Shown here piece by piece: positions 26,085 to 34,438 of a stretch of 64,000 bases of DNA. The notes below the pieces were generated by a model. It made no database searches, was not told the origin of the DNA, and saw only the letters and a program-made list of their open reading frames with translations. How positions within the stretch are numbered: the stretch's first letter is position 1; each line of letters starts with the position of its first letter. The stretch spans positions 248,001 to 312,000 of the forward strand of contig NZ_JAJTWT010000005.1 in NCBI RefSeq assembly GCF_021353235.1, in the 5' to 3' direction. The DNA is from Pelomonas caseinilytica (GTDB taxonomy: Bacteria > Pseudomonadota > Gammaproteobacteria > Burkholderiales > Burkholderiaceae_C). Both the position numbers and the translations under genes were made by a program.

Positions 26085-26111
26085 TTAGCACTCCGCTTTG
26101 CCGAGTGCTAA
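26085..26111. promoter_or_regulatory. CIRCE element (HrcA operator) upstream of rpoH
   Basis: TTAGCACTC, a 9-base spacer, then GAGTGCTAA: an exact match to the CIRCE consensus. It lies in the rpoH leader or promoter region. HrcA normally represses groE and dnaK operons through this site. Confidence 0.95.
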
Positions 26112-26179
26112 GAATCGAGACCCTATACGAGAAACGCAGTATTGACGCTGGTGAAACGGTGAGCTTCCACCAACTTCTT

Positions 26180-26680
26180 TCAGTCCACCAAGCCGAAATC
26201 CGGGCTCTGGATCATCGCCTCGATGTCCAGCAGGATGAGCATGCGCTCGCCGATCTTGCCCAGGCCGGTGATGAAGCGGGCGTCCATGGCCGCCGGCACT
26301 TCGGGGCGGGCCTTGATCTCCTCGGCGCTCAGCTCCAGCACGTCGGAGACCGAGTCGACAACGATGCCCACGACCCGGCCGGCCACGTTCAGCACGATGA
26401 CCACGGTGAAGGCGTTGTACTCGCCCGGCTGGCCCAGGCGCACGCGCAGGTCCAGGATGGGCACGATGACGCCGCGCAGGTTGACGACGCCCTTGACGAA
26501 GGCCGGCGCGTTGGCAACGCGCGTCGGCGCTTCGTAGGAGCGGATTTCCTGCACGCGCAGGATGTCGAGGCCGTATTCCTCCTCGCCGATGCGGAAGGTC
26601 AGGAACTGTCGGCCATCGGTGCGCGCCAGGGTCTGGACGGCCTGGGCGCCGGTGCTGGGAACGAGGTCGGTGGAGCTCAT
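26180..26680 (-). CDS. cheW: Chemotaxis adaptor CheW (orphan copy)
   Basis: A 166-residue CheW that links receptors to Che[41 protein letters not shown] and [16 protein letters not shown] are the conserved stretches. It is very similar to the second CheW at 48652-49179 but lies outside the che operon, beside a hybrid kinase. It may serve that kinase or a different receptor set. Confidence 0.93.
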   Translation of the reverse strand: MSSTDLVPSTGAQAVQTLARTDGRQFLTFRIGEEEYGLDILRVQEIRSYEAPTRVANAPAFVKGVVNLRGVIVPILDLRVRLGQPGEYNAFTVVIVLNVAGRVVGIVVDSVSDVLELSAEEIKARPEVPAAMDARFITGLGKIGERMLILLDIEAMIQSPDFGLVD

Positions 26681-26712
26681 CGGGCGCAGTGAAGCAGCGG
26701 GGGGCGAAACTT

Positions 26713-29700
26713 TTATTTTGCCCGCTCCGGCCCGGCGGGCACTGCCAACAATTCGTCGATCAGGGACAGCAGTTCGCGCACGTCCAGCGGCTTGGTGAGG
26801 TAATGCTGGGCGCCGGCGGTCTGGGCCAGGGCCATCTGCTCGGGCTGGGCATTGGCCGAGACGACGATGACCGGCGGCGGCGTGCCGCCCATCTCGCGCA
26901 GACGAGCCAGCAGCGTCAGGCCATCGCCATCGGGCAACTGCCAATCCAGCAGCAGCAGGGCCGGCGGCTGCCGGCGCAGGGCCTGCAGCCCGGCCGCGGC
27001 CGTCGTCGCGACCTCCAGCTCCAGCCCCGGACGCTGGTCCAGGATGCCCCGCATGACCTCGACATTCAACGGGTTGTCCTCCACGTAGAGGAGCCGCCGG
27101 TGCGCCGTCGGCCGCAGGGCTGCCGGCTCCTGCGGCGCCGGCTCCGCCACGGGCGTGACCGCGCCGCCTGCTGCGGGCAGCCGCAGCACGAAGCGGGCGC
27201 CGGGGCCGGACGAGGCCTCGGCGCGCAGGCTGCCGCCCATCATCTCGGCCAGGCGCTGGCTGATGACGAGGCCGATGCCGGTGCCCGGAAGGCCGGTGTG
27301 CTCGCGGCCCAGGCGGTTGAAGGGTTGGAAGAGGGCGGCCCGCTGTTCCTCCGTCAGGCCCAGGCCGGTGTCCTGTACGGCGACTTCCACCCAGCCCGGC
27401 TCCGGCGAGCGGGCCTCGATGCTCACGCTGCCGCCGGGGCGGTTGTACTTGACGGCATTGCTGAGCAGGTTGGTGAAGATCTGCGTGACCCGCGTCGGGT
27501 CGCCCACCACGCGCAGCGCGGCCGGGTCGAGCCGCTGGCTGATGACCAGGCCGCGCTCGGCGGCGCTGTGCTGCACCAGGGCCAGCGCCCGGGCAAGCAG
27601 AGGCGGCAGCTCCAGGGCCACCGGCTCCAACCGCAGTGAGCCCGACTCGATGCGGGACAGATCCAGCGTGTCGTTGATCATCTCCAGCAAATGCCAGCCG
27701 GCCTGGGCGATCTGCTGCGCCCGGCCGCGCTGGGCGCTGGACAGCGGCTCCACCGCGTCCATCTGCATCAGCTGGGTGAAGCCGAGGATGGCGTTCATGG
27801 GCGTGCGCAGCTCATGGCTCATGCGCGACAGGAATTCGTTCTTGGCCTGGTTGGCCGCGACGGCCGCCTCGCGCGCCCGGTCCAGCTCCTCGATGCGCAG
27901 TTGGTCGGTGATGTCCTCGACCACCCCCACCAGGCGGTGCGGGCGCCCGTCCGCGCCGCGCAGCAGGCTCACCAGCACCCGTGCATGCACGATGGCGCCA
28001 CCCGGCCGCACGTAGCGCTTGAGCCGGCGGTAGAACGGGATCTCGCCGCGCATCAGCCGGCGCGCCAGGCGGATGTCCTCGCGCCGGTCGTCCTCGTGGG
28101 TCACATCGATGGCGCGGCGGCCCACCAGGGCCTCCGGCGGGTAGCCGACCAGGCTGCAGAAATGCGCATTGACCTCCTGGAAGCCGCCGTTGAGGTCGGT
28201 GAAGGCGATGCCGATGGGCGCCGTCTCGAAGATGCTTCGAAAGCGCTGCTCGCTCTGGCGCAGCGCCTGCTCGCCCTCGGCGCGGCTGGCGATCTCGCGC
28301 TCCAGCGCCGCGGTGCGCTCCTTCACGAGGGCCTCCACATGCTGGGTGCGGCCCGACATCAGCAGCAGCAGGGCCCCCACCATGGCCGTGGACAGCAGGC
28401 CCACGAGGGCGAAGGCCCAGCTGCGTCCGGGCGCCTGCGCGAGACCGGGCAGGTCGTAGATGCGGACTTCCCAGTGCCGGCCGCCGAACTCCACCGGCAT
28501 CTTCACGAGGGGCAGCGTCGCGTCCTGGCCGCGCTGCACGGCCTCGCAGCCCGGCCGGCCGGCCAGCCGGACGAAGCTGGCGCCCGGCTCCAGGTCGACC
28601 AGGCAGGCTCCCAGGTGCTCGGGCCAGTGCTGGGCCAGGCGCGACATGAGCAGGTCAGGGCGCAAGGTCGCGAAGACGACGCCGTCGAGGTCCTGATCGC
28701 TGGAACCAGCCGATGGCCGGTAAAGCGGCTGGTAGACGACCACGCCCACGGCGCCCTGCTTGTCCTGAGACAGCTCGAAGCCCGCCGACGCCACGGCGCG
28801 CCCGAGGGCGGCGGCCCGGCCGATGGCCGCGCGCGCGCCGGGGATGGTGCGCACGTTCACGCCGAGCGCCGCCGCATTGCGCGACAGCGGCTCGATGAGG
28901 CGGATGGCCATGACGTCTTCGTCGGGCGGAGGGGCCAGGTCGCCGGCCCGCGAGCGTTCGCGCACCTGGTAGCCGCCGGGAAAGCCGTCCGCCGCGGCAG
29001 CGGCATTGAAGTGCCCGATGTCGGCGCGGGCGACGCGCAGCGTCAGCCCCAGCGCGATCAAGGGGCTGTCCTCGGCCAGCAGGCCGCGGGTGGCGCGGGC
29101 GAACTCCTCGCGCGTCGGCCGCGGCTTGACCTGCAGCAGGCCGTGCACGCCTTCCAGCGCCAGCAGCGGCTCGCGCAACCGGCCGACGAGGTCCTGGGCG
29201 GCACTGGCGGCGTCGCGGGTGAAATCGGCGCGGTTGCGCTGGCGGTCCCACTCCATGGTGGCCGCCACGCCCAGCCCGACGAGCAGGGTCGTCAGCAGCA
29301 TGGGCAGCCCCACGCTGAAGCGCCGCGTGGCCCAGGCCGCGCGCGGCTGGCCGATCAGGGCCAGGGTGATGGGCGTGGCGATCAGCACGCCCATCAGGTC
29401 GCCCGTCCACCAGACCGTCCAAACCAGGCCCATCTGTGCCTTGGCGATGACGCCGGCGGCCATGAGCACCAGCGTCGCGCAACTGGGGCTGACGCAACCG
29501 GCGATCGCCGCCGCGGCCAGATAACCCGCCACTTCGCGCGGCGAGGCCAGCACCAGCGGCCGGCCGCACCAGCGCCGCATCAGCAGGGTGCCAGCCGCCG
29601 CCTGCGCCGCGGCGCCCAGGCCGATGCCCAGGGCCAGCGCCACCGGATGGCTGCTGAGTTCGCCCAGCATCGTGGCCTGCACGACGAAGGACCCGAGGGC

Positions 29701-29895
29701 CACCGCCGGCAGGTAGCGCAGCCCCAGCACCAGCAGCACGGCCAGGCCCCAGCCCGCGGCCGGGTAGATGGGCGCCACCTGGTAGGGCGGCAGCACCATC
29801 AGCAGGCCCAGGCGGCCAAGCAGGTAGTAGACGAGGGTGATGCCCGCCGTCAGCAGCAGATAGCGGCCCGCCTCGCGGGGCGTGGGGGCCCTCAT
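26713..29895 (-). CDS. MASE1-CHASE-PAS hybrid sensor histidine kinase with receiver domain
   Basis: A 1060-residue inner-membrane sensor. Residues 10-215 form a MASE1-like multi-helix sensor; 225-485 form a CHASE-type periplasmic domain with a closing helix near 495-513; 550-665 a PAS domain; 685-750 the dimerisation domain with His694 in FLSRMSHELRTPMNAILGF; 790-905 the ATPase (NLLSNAVKYN, DTGLGL); 935-1050 a receiver with acceptor Asp in LLLLDWQLPDGDG. ATGA overlap with the upstream FtsX permease suggests coupled expression. No output regulator is adjacent, so its partner is unknown. Confidence 0.9.
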   Translation of the reverse strand: MRAPTPREAGRYLLLTAGITLVYYLLGRLGLLMVLPPYQVAPIYPAAGWGLAVLLVLGLRYLPAVALGSFVVQATMLGELSSHPVALALGIGLGAAAQAAAGTLLMRRWCGRPLVLASPREVAGYLAAAAIAGCVSPSCATLVLMAAGVIAKAQMGLVWTVWWTGDLMGVLIATPITLALIGQPRAAWATRRFSVGLPMLLTTLLVGLGVAATMEWDRQRNRADFTRDAASAAQDLVGRLREPLLALEGVHGLLQVKPRPTREEFARATRGLLAEDSPLIALGLTLRVARADIGHFNAAAAADGFPGGYQVRERSRAGDLAPPPDEDVMAIRLIEPLSRNAAALGVNVRTIPGARAAIGRAAALGRAVASAGFELSQDKQGAVGVVVYQPLYRPSAGSSDQDLDGVVFATLRPDLLMSRLAQHWPEHLGACLVDLEPGASFVRLAGRPGCEAVQRGQDATLPLVKMPVEFGGRHWEVRIYDLPGLAQAPGRSWAFALVGLLSTAMVGALLLLMSGRTQHVEALVKERTAALEREIASRAEGEQALRQSEQRFRSIFETAPIGIAFTDLNGGFQEVNAHFCSLVGYPPEALVGRRAIDVTHEDDRREDIRLARRLMRGEIPFYRRLKRYVRPGGAIVHARVLVSLLRGADGRPHRLVGVVEDITDQLRIEELDRAREAAVAANQAKNEFLSRMSHELRTPMNAILGFTQLMQMDAVEPLSSAQRGRAQQIAQAGWHLLEMINDTLDLSRIESGSLRLEPVALELPPLLARALALVQHSAAERGLVISQRLDPAALRVVGDPTRVTQIFTNLLSNAVKYNRPGGSVSIEARSPEPGWVEVAVQDTGLGLTEEQRAALFQPFNRLGREHTGLPGTGIGLVISQRLAEMMGGSLRAEASSGPGARFVLRLPAAGGAVTPVAEPAPQEPAALRPTAHRRLLYVEDNPLNVEVMRGILDQRPGLELEVATTAAAGLQALRRQPPALLLLDWQLPDGDGLTLLARLREMGGTPPPVIVVSANAQPEQMALAQTAGAQHYLTKPLDVRELLSLIDELLAVPAGPERAK

Positions 29896-32453
29896 TCGGC
29901 CTGGGCCTCGCGCAGCGTCTGCACGACGGGGCGTTGCAGCACCCCGCGCAGGCTCCACCAGCCGGCGCCCCAGGCCAGCAGGGCGCCGCAGGCCGAGCCG
30001 ACCAGCGGCGCCCAGGGCTTGACCTGCCACTCGAACTCGAAGACGTAGCGGGCCAGCAGCGCGGCCAGCACCAGCGCCACGCCGCCGGCCAGGAAACCAG
30101 CCAGCGCGCCCACACCCAGCAGCTCGGCCCGCTGCACCCTGGCCAGCAGCGCGGACGGCGCGCCCAGGGCCCGCATCAGCGCGAATTCCCGTGTGCGGGC
30201 CTCGCGGGTGCTGCCCACCGCCGCGAGCAGCACCACCAGGCCCGTCGCCAGCGTGAAGCCGAAAAGGAACTGCACCGCCTGGATGACCTGGTCGAGCACG
30301 CCCTGCACCTGGTTGAGCTGGGCCGACACGTCGATGACGGTGAGGTTGGGGAACTGCCGTGCCAGCTCGCGGTCCAGCTGGCCGGCGGCCGGGTTGCGGT
30401 AGGCGGCGATCTGGGTCGAGGGCAGGTCCGGCAGGTCGGCCTTCTCGAAGAGCACGAAGAAATTGACCCGCATGGACGACCAGTCCACCTTGCGCAGGCT
30501 GGTGATGCGGCCCTGCACCGGCTGGCCGGCGATGTCGAAGGCCAGGGTGTCGCCGAGCTTGAGGCCCAGCGTCTGCGCCAGGCCCTCCTCCACGCTCAGG
30601 CCCGTCTCGCCCGCCGCCGCGCTGCCCCAGCGCCCGCCGACGATCTGGTTGTGCTCCGGCCGGTCGCCGGCATGGCTGAGGTTGAACTCGCGCTCGGCCA
30701 GGCGCTGGGCGCGCTCGTCGGCAAAGCGCCGGCCTTGCACCGCGTCGCCATTGATGGCGGTGAGCCGCCCGCGGATCATGGGATACCAGTCGTAGCGCGT
30801 CACGCCGGCGTCGGCCAGGGTCTTGCGGAAGGCGTCGGCCTGGTCGGGCTGGATGTTGATGACGAAGCGGTCAGGCGCCGAGGCGGGCGTGGCGCGGCGC
30901 CAGCTGTCGATCAGGTCCGTGCGCAGCAGCACGAGCAGGGCCAGGGCCAGCAGGCCCACTGCCAAAGACGCCACCTGCATGACGGCGAAGCCCGGCCGGG
31001 CCGCGACCTGGCGGGTGGCCAGCAGCAGCCAGCGGGGCAGGGCGGCGCCACTGACGTTCACCGGCACGAGGCGGCGCAGCAGGGCCACCGCGCCCCAGGC
31101 CAGCAGCGCGAAGAGCAGCACCGCGCCCGCGAAGCCGGCGGCGGCGATGCCGCCGAGCTTGAGGTCGCCGGCCAGCACCACGAGGATGGCCGCCAGCCCG
31201 GCCACGCCGGCCCCGAGCACCAGCAGGGAGCCCGCTTTGGGGGCGCCCAGGTCGCGGCGCATCACGCGCAGCGGCGGCACGGCGGCCAGCTGCAGCACCG
31301 GCGGCAGGCCGAAGCCCATCAGCAGCGACAGCCCCAGCCCCAGCCCCAGCAGGGCCGGCCAGATGCTGGGCGGCGGCAGGCTCACGTCGATGAGCCCGGC
31401 CAGCAGCGACACGAAGACCTGGTGCAGCGCCAGCCCCGCCAGCACGCCGCCCGCGCTGGCGACGAGGCCGGCGAGCAGGAACTCCAGGCCGTAGGCCCAG
31501 GCGATGCGGCGCTGCGGCTGCCCCAGCACCCGGAGCATGGCGCAGGCGTCGAGGTGGCGGGCGGCGAAGTCTCGCGCCGCCAGGCCCACGGCCACGGCGG
31601 CGAGCAGGGCCGACAGCATCGCCACCAGGCGCAGGAAGCGCGCGGCACGGTCCAGGGTCTGGCGCATTTCCGGGCGGCCCGATTCCAGCGACTCCAGCCG
31701 CACGCCGCGCAGCTTGTCCTTCTCGACGAGGGCTTCGGCGCCGGCCACGAAGCGCCGCACCGCGTCCGGGGCCGCGCCGGGGCCGGGCACCAGGGCCAGG
31801 CGGTAGGTGATGCGGCTGGCCGGCTGCACGAGGTGGGTGGCGGGCAGGTCGGCCTCGGCCAGCATGACGCGGGGGGCGAAGTTCATGAAGCCGGCGCCAC
31901 GGTCGGGTTCGGTCTCGATCAGGGCGGCGAGCCTGAGGCGGGCATCGCCCAGGAGCAGGACGTCGCCGAGCTTGAGACCCAGGGCATCGGCCACGGCCGG
32001 GTCGGCCCAGACCTCGCCCGGCGCCGGCGCACCCGAGCGGCCCGGCAGGGCCTCGCGCAGCGAGATGCGCCCACGCAGCGGGTAGCCGCTGCCCACGGCC
32101 TTGACCGCCACCAGCCGGCTCCCGCCGCCCTGGGCGTCGTCGGCGCGCGCCATGCTCGGGAAGGTGGCGGTGCGCACGCCGGTCAGCTTGAACTCGTTGG
32201 CCAGCTCGGTGAGCGGCGGGGGTGTCGGCTGGTCGCTGGCGACGACGGCATCGCCGCCGAGCAGCTTGGCCGCGTCGCGGCGCAGGCCCTGGTCGAGGCG
32301 GTCGGACAGGAAGGCCACCGCGCATAGCGCCGCCACCGCCAGCGCCACGGCCAGCATCAGCAAGCGCAGTTCGCCGGCCCGCCAGTCCCGCAACAGCTGG
32401 CGCCAGGCGATGGCCAGGGTGGCGGGCGGGCGCGAGGCAGCGGCGGCGGTCAT
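29892..32453 (-). CDS. FtsX-like ABC transporter permease (YbbP-type)
   Basis: An 853-residue membrane protein with two FtsX repeats: helices near residues 30-50, 265-420 and 470-510, then a C-terminal block near 720-840. It begins with ATLAIAWRQLLRDWRAGELR, typical of YbbP-type permeases. Large periplasmic domains lie between. The usual partner ATPase (YbbA) is not next to it in this window; downstream is a sensor kinase joined by a 4-base overlap. Substrate unknown; relatives act in lipid or lipoprotein-type export. Confidence 0.87.
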   Translation of the reverse strand: MTAAAASRPPATLAIAWRQLLRDWRAGELRLLMLAVALAVAALCAVAFLSDRLDQGLRRDAAKLLGGDAVVASDQPTPPPLTELANEFKLTGVRTATFPSMARADDAQGGGSRLVAVKAVGSGYPLRGRISLREALPGRSGAPAPGEVWADPAVADALGLKLGDVLLLGDARLRLAALIETEPDRGAGFMNFAPRVMLAEADLPATHLVQPASRITYRLALVPGPGAAPDAVRRFVAGAEALVEKDKLRGVRLESLESGRPEMRQTLDRAARFLRLVAMLSALLAAVAVGLAARDFAARHLDACAMLRVLGQPQRRIAWAYGLEFLLAGLVASAGGVLAGLALHQVFVSLLAGLIDVSLPPPSIWPALLGLGLGLSLLMGFGLPPVLQLAAVPPLRVMRRDLGAPKAGSLLVLGAGVAGLAAILVVLAGDLKLGGIAAAGFAGAVLLFALLAWGAVALLRRLVPVNVSGAALPRWLLLATRQVAARPGFAVMQVASLAVGLLALALLVLLRTDLIDSWRRATPASAPDRFVINIQPDQADAFRKTLADAGVTRYDWYPMIRGRLTAINGDAVQGRRFADERAQRLAEREFNLSHAGDRPEHNQIVGGRWGSAAAGETGLSVEEGLAQTLGLKLGDTLAFDIAGQPVQGRITSLRKVDWSSMRVNFFVLFEKADLPDLPSTQIAAYRNPAAGQLDRELARQFPNLTVIDVSAQLNQVQGVLDQVIQAVQFLFGFTLATGLVVLLAAVGSTREARTREFALMRALGAPSALLARVQRAELLGVGALAGFLAGGVALVLAALLARYVFEFEWQVKPWAPLVGSACGALLAWGAGWWSLRGVLQRPVVQTLREAQAE

Positions 32454-32484
32454 GCGCGCGACTGTAGCGGCCGGGAGACGCCCC

Positions 32485-33432
32485 TCAGGGCTGGCGGGTC
32501 GCGTCGAGCGTGGCAGTTGCCGCGTCCCGCCAGGATGGCTCCGCGGCTTGGGCGCGACGCACCGCCTGCTCGGCCGCGGACCGGGCGCCGGGCACGTCGC
32601 CGGCCGCCATGCGCAGCCGCGCCAGGTTGATCCAGGCGACCGCGCTGTCGTGGCGCCTGGCCACGGCGTCGAAGGCCGCCGCGGCGCCTAGGGCGTCTCC
32701 GGCGGCGTTGAGGCTGTTGCCCAGGCCGATGCCGGCGAGCAGGTTGCCCGGCCAGCGCGTCAGCAGGGTGCGGTAGGCGACGGCCGCCTGCGCCGGCTGA
32801 GCGGCGCGTTCGAAACCCACGGCGGCATCCTGCGCCTGCGCCTCGGTGGCTGTGGCGGCCAGGCGGTCGGGCGGCAGCACGGTGACGGCCCAGCGTCCGG
32901 CCCGCGTCCAGGTGTAGTCGAAAGTGCGCAGGGGCAGGGCCTCGCGCCGGGTACCGCCGCTGCGCAGGATCAGCTCGCGTTCGGCGAGGTCGTAGCCGAC
33001 GACGACGGCGTAATGCCAGCGCGGCAGCCAATCGAGGCCGAGGTTCTGCAGCACCACGACGGCGTGGCCTGCCGCCACTTCCCGCAGCAGCGCCTCCAGT
33101 TCGCCGGGCAGGCGCGTCGCGACGGCGCCCTGGCGGCGGGCGCCGCCGAGCATCTCCAGCTGCAGGCTGCCGCCGCGCGAGGGCAGGAAGACGGCGTCGG
33201 CGAGGCGGTCGGGGTCGGCCGGCAGGCCGGCGTCGGCCAGGGCCGTCGCCAGCGCCGCCGGGCCGCAATGGTCGCGCGTCTGCGGGAAGAAGGGCACCTC
33301 GTCGCGCTCGACGCGCGGCGGCAAGTCCTGCGGCGGCCGGGCCAACAGCTCGGCCGTCTGGGGCGGCGTGAAGACGGCGGCGCATCCGCCCAGCAGCAGG
33401 GCGGCCAGGGCCGCCAGCGCCCGGGCGATCAA
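32485..33432 (-). CDS. PA2778-type C39-like cysteine peptidase lipoprotein
   Basis: A 315-residue predicted lipoprotein (LAALLLGGCAAV lipobox) with a papain-like C39 peptidase fold. The catalytic Cys is in TRDHCGPAALATALADAG and the His in RWHYAVVVGYD. The C-terminal third resembles tetratricopeptide helices (AGIGLGNSLNAAGDALGAAA). TTG 33432 is chosen because it overlaps the upstream stop (TTGA) and starts exactly at the lipoprotein signal. PA2778-type proteins travel with PA2779-type partners, as here. Confidence 0.85.
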   Translation of the reverse strand: MIARALAALAALLLGGCAAVFTPPQTAELLARPPQDLPPRVERDEVPFFPQTRDHCGPAALATALADAGLPADPDRLADAVFLPSRGGSLQLEMLGGARRQGAVATRLPGELEALLREVAAGHAVVVLQNLGLDWLPRWHYAVVVGYDLAERELILRSGGTRREALPLRTFDYTWTRAGRWAVTVLPPDRLAATATEAQAQDAAVGFERAAQPAQAAVAYRTLLTRWPGNLLAGIGLGNSLNAAGDALGAAAAFDAVARRHDSAVAWINLARLRMAAGDVPGARSAAEQAVRRAQAAEPSWRDAATATLDATRQP

Positions 33433-33833
33433 CGCACCGAGCGGGTGAAGGGGAAGACCTTGGTCAGCCCGAGGATGTCGGTGACCAGCAGGATGATGAA
33501 CACGGTGAACAGCACGCCGAGGACGTCGCTGCTGCCGGCCGGGGCGCTGTCGATCTGCTGCAGCATCTGCTGGGCTTCGGCGTCGGTGAGCGCGTCGACG
33601 CGGGCACGCATCTCGTCGACGGACACGCCCCGCGCCTGCAGCATGGCGGCGAGGTCGGCACGGTCCAGGGCGGCCTGCAGGCGGGCATGGGCTTCGCTGC
33701 GCGACGCGGCCTGCAAGGCTGCGGCGGCCTGCTCGGTGCTGATCAGCGCCGTCGGCGCGGCCTGCGCCATGCCGCTGAAGACGAGGGAGGCGACGAGGAC
33801 GGAGGCGAGCACGCGCTGGGCTTTGTTCTTCAT
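33429..33833 (-). CDS. PA2779-family exported membrane protein
   Basis: A 134-residue protein with signal peptide (MKNKAQRVLASVLVASLVFS, cleavage near AQA), an amphipathic central part with GVSVDEMRARVDALTDAEAQ, and a C-terminal helix (VLGVLFTVFIILLVTDILGL). It is the standard partner of the following C39-like peptidase and could be its substrate or regulator. Function is unproven. GGAGCAG precedes the ATG. Confidence 0.85.
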   Translation of the reverse strand: MKNKAQRVLASVLVASLVFSGMAQAAPTALISTEQAAAALQAASRSEAHARLQAALDRADLAAMLQARGVSVDEMRARVDALTDAEAQQMLQQIDSAPAGSSDVLGVLFTVFIILLVTDILGLTKVFPFTRSVR

Positions 33834-33979
33834 GGTCTGCTCCTGCTTGGGGAGGCTGTTGTGGATGGGGCGGCATGCTAGGCCCGCCATGGCACGCTCC
33901 GCGGCGCGCCGATGCGGGATGCGGCCTTGTCCTACACGCGGTGTTGCGCGGCGGAACCACGTCATAATCCGCGCCATTC

Positions 33980-34053
33980 GCGGGCGTCGTTCAATGGCAG
34001 GACCTGAGCTTCCCAAGCTCAAGACGTGGGTTCGATTCCCATCGCCCGCTCCA
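33980..34053 (+). tRNA. tRNA-Gly (CCC anticodon)
   Basis: A 74-base cloverleaf with encoded CCA. Acceptor GCGGGCG pairs with CGCCCGC; the anticodon arm TGAGC-TTCCCAA-GCTCA gives anticodon CCC; the T-arm contains GGTTCGATTCC. The 3' side begins an accessory region. Confidence 0.95.
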
Positions 34054-34096
34054 GTGCCGGCGCCCAGGGCGCCACGCCGCCGTCCAGTCGCGGCCC

Positions 34097-34115
34097 AGGG
34101 GCCCTGGCCTCACTC
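34097..34115 (+). repeat. 19-bp direct repeat, left copy
   Basis: AGGGGCCCTGGCCTCACTC, identical to 36420-36438. The right copy includes the last codons and stop of the 5'-nucleotidase gene. The two copies bracket the 2.3 kb insert that carries the intron fragment, Xre/RES pair and DUF3800 remnant. Confidence 0.9.
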
Positions 34116-34178
34116 TGGCGGTTCTACCCAACTAAGAATCCCTGCTGGCGCGCCACTCGAGCAGACGCCTGCAACGCC

Positions 34179-34207
34179 AAGGCCCTCCCTGACCCGGAGG
34201 GCCTTTT
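34179..34207 (+). terminator. Rho-independent terminator downstream of tRNA-Gly
   Basis: Stem AAGGCCCTCC and GGAGGGCCTT with a 7-base loop and TTTT. The group IIC-like intron fragment begins six bases after it, the kind of place where such introns insert. Confidence 0.85.
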
Positions 34208-34212
34208 GCTTT

Positions 34213-34370
34213 GTGCGCCCAGCATGGGTGCACTCTTGCGGGTCAAGTCCCGCAGTAGGTTGGTCACGACGAACGAAGCGAAGCGCAACTGCATGAGGGC
34301 GACCGAGTGGGGAGGAAGCGTGGAGCGAAGCTGCGGGCCGATGACAAGAACCGGAAAGAAGGCGGCGACT
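34213..34370 (+). mobile_element. 5' fragment of a bacterial group IIC-like intron
   Basis: The sequence opens GTGCGCCCAGCATGGGTGCA, followed by GGGTCAAGTCCC and later GAGGGCGACCGAGTGGGGAG and GGAAGCGTGGAG. This matches the 5' end and domain I pattern of bacterial group IIC introns as I know them. It lies just behind a terminator, the usual target of that class. No reverse-transcriptase gene and no domain V or VI are present, so it is a truncated, inactive fragment. The 3' limit is approximate. Confidence 0.65.
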
Positions 34371-34380
34371 GCACTTTCAA

Positions 34381-34412
34381 GGTTATCTACGATATGGTAT
34401 CGTGATATAACC
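34381..34412. promoter_or_regulatory. Palindromic operator/promoter of the Xre-RES pair
   Basis: Nested inverted repeats GGTTAT...ATAACC (outer) and ACGATA-TGG-TATCGT (inner) occupy 32 bases just upstream of the antitoxin ribosome-binding site (CGAAGGAGAG, 34425-34434). AT-rich TATAAC-like hexamers overlap the palindrome. Probably bound by the antitoxin. Confidence 0.65.
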
Positions 34413-34438
34413 TTTATAACTCTCGAAGGAGAGCATCC

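Noticed and set aside
27691-32327. Long plus-strand frames (785 and 797 residues) opposite the hybrid kinase and the FtsX permease
   Set aside because: Both are antisense to proteins with complete domain order; they lack start signals and domains.
34043-34115. Classical tRNA attachment site at tRNA-Gly
   Set aside because: No copy of the tRNA 3' end was seen at the far side of the insert; the flanking repeat lies 44 bases outside the tRNA, and no integrase gene is present.
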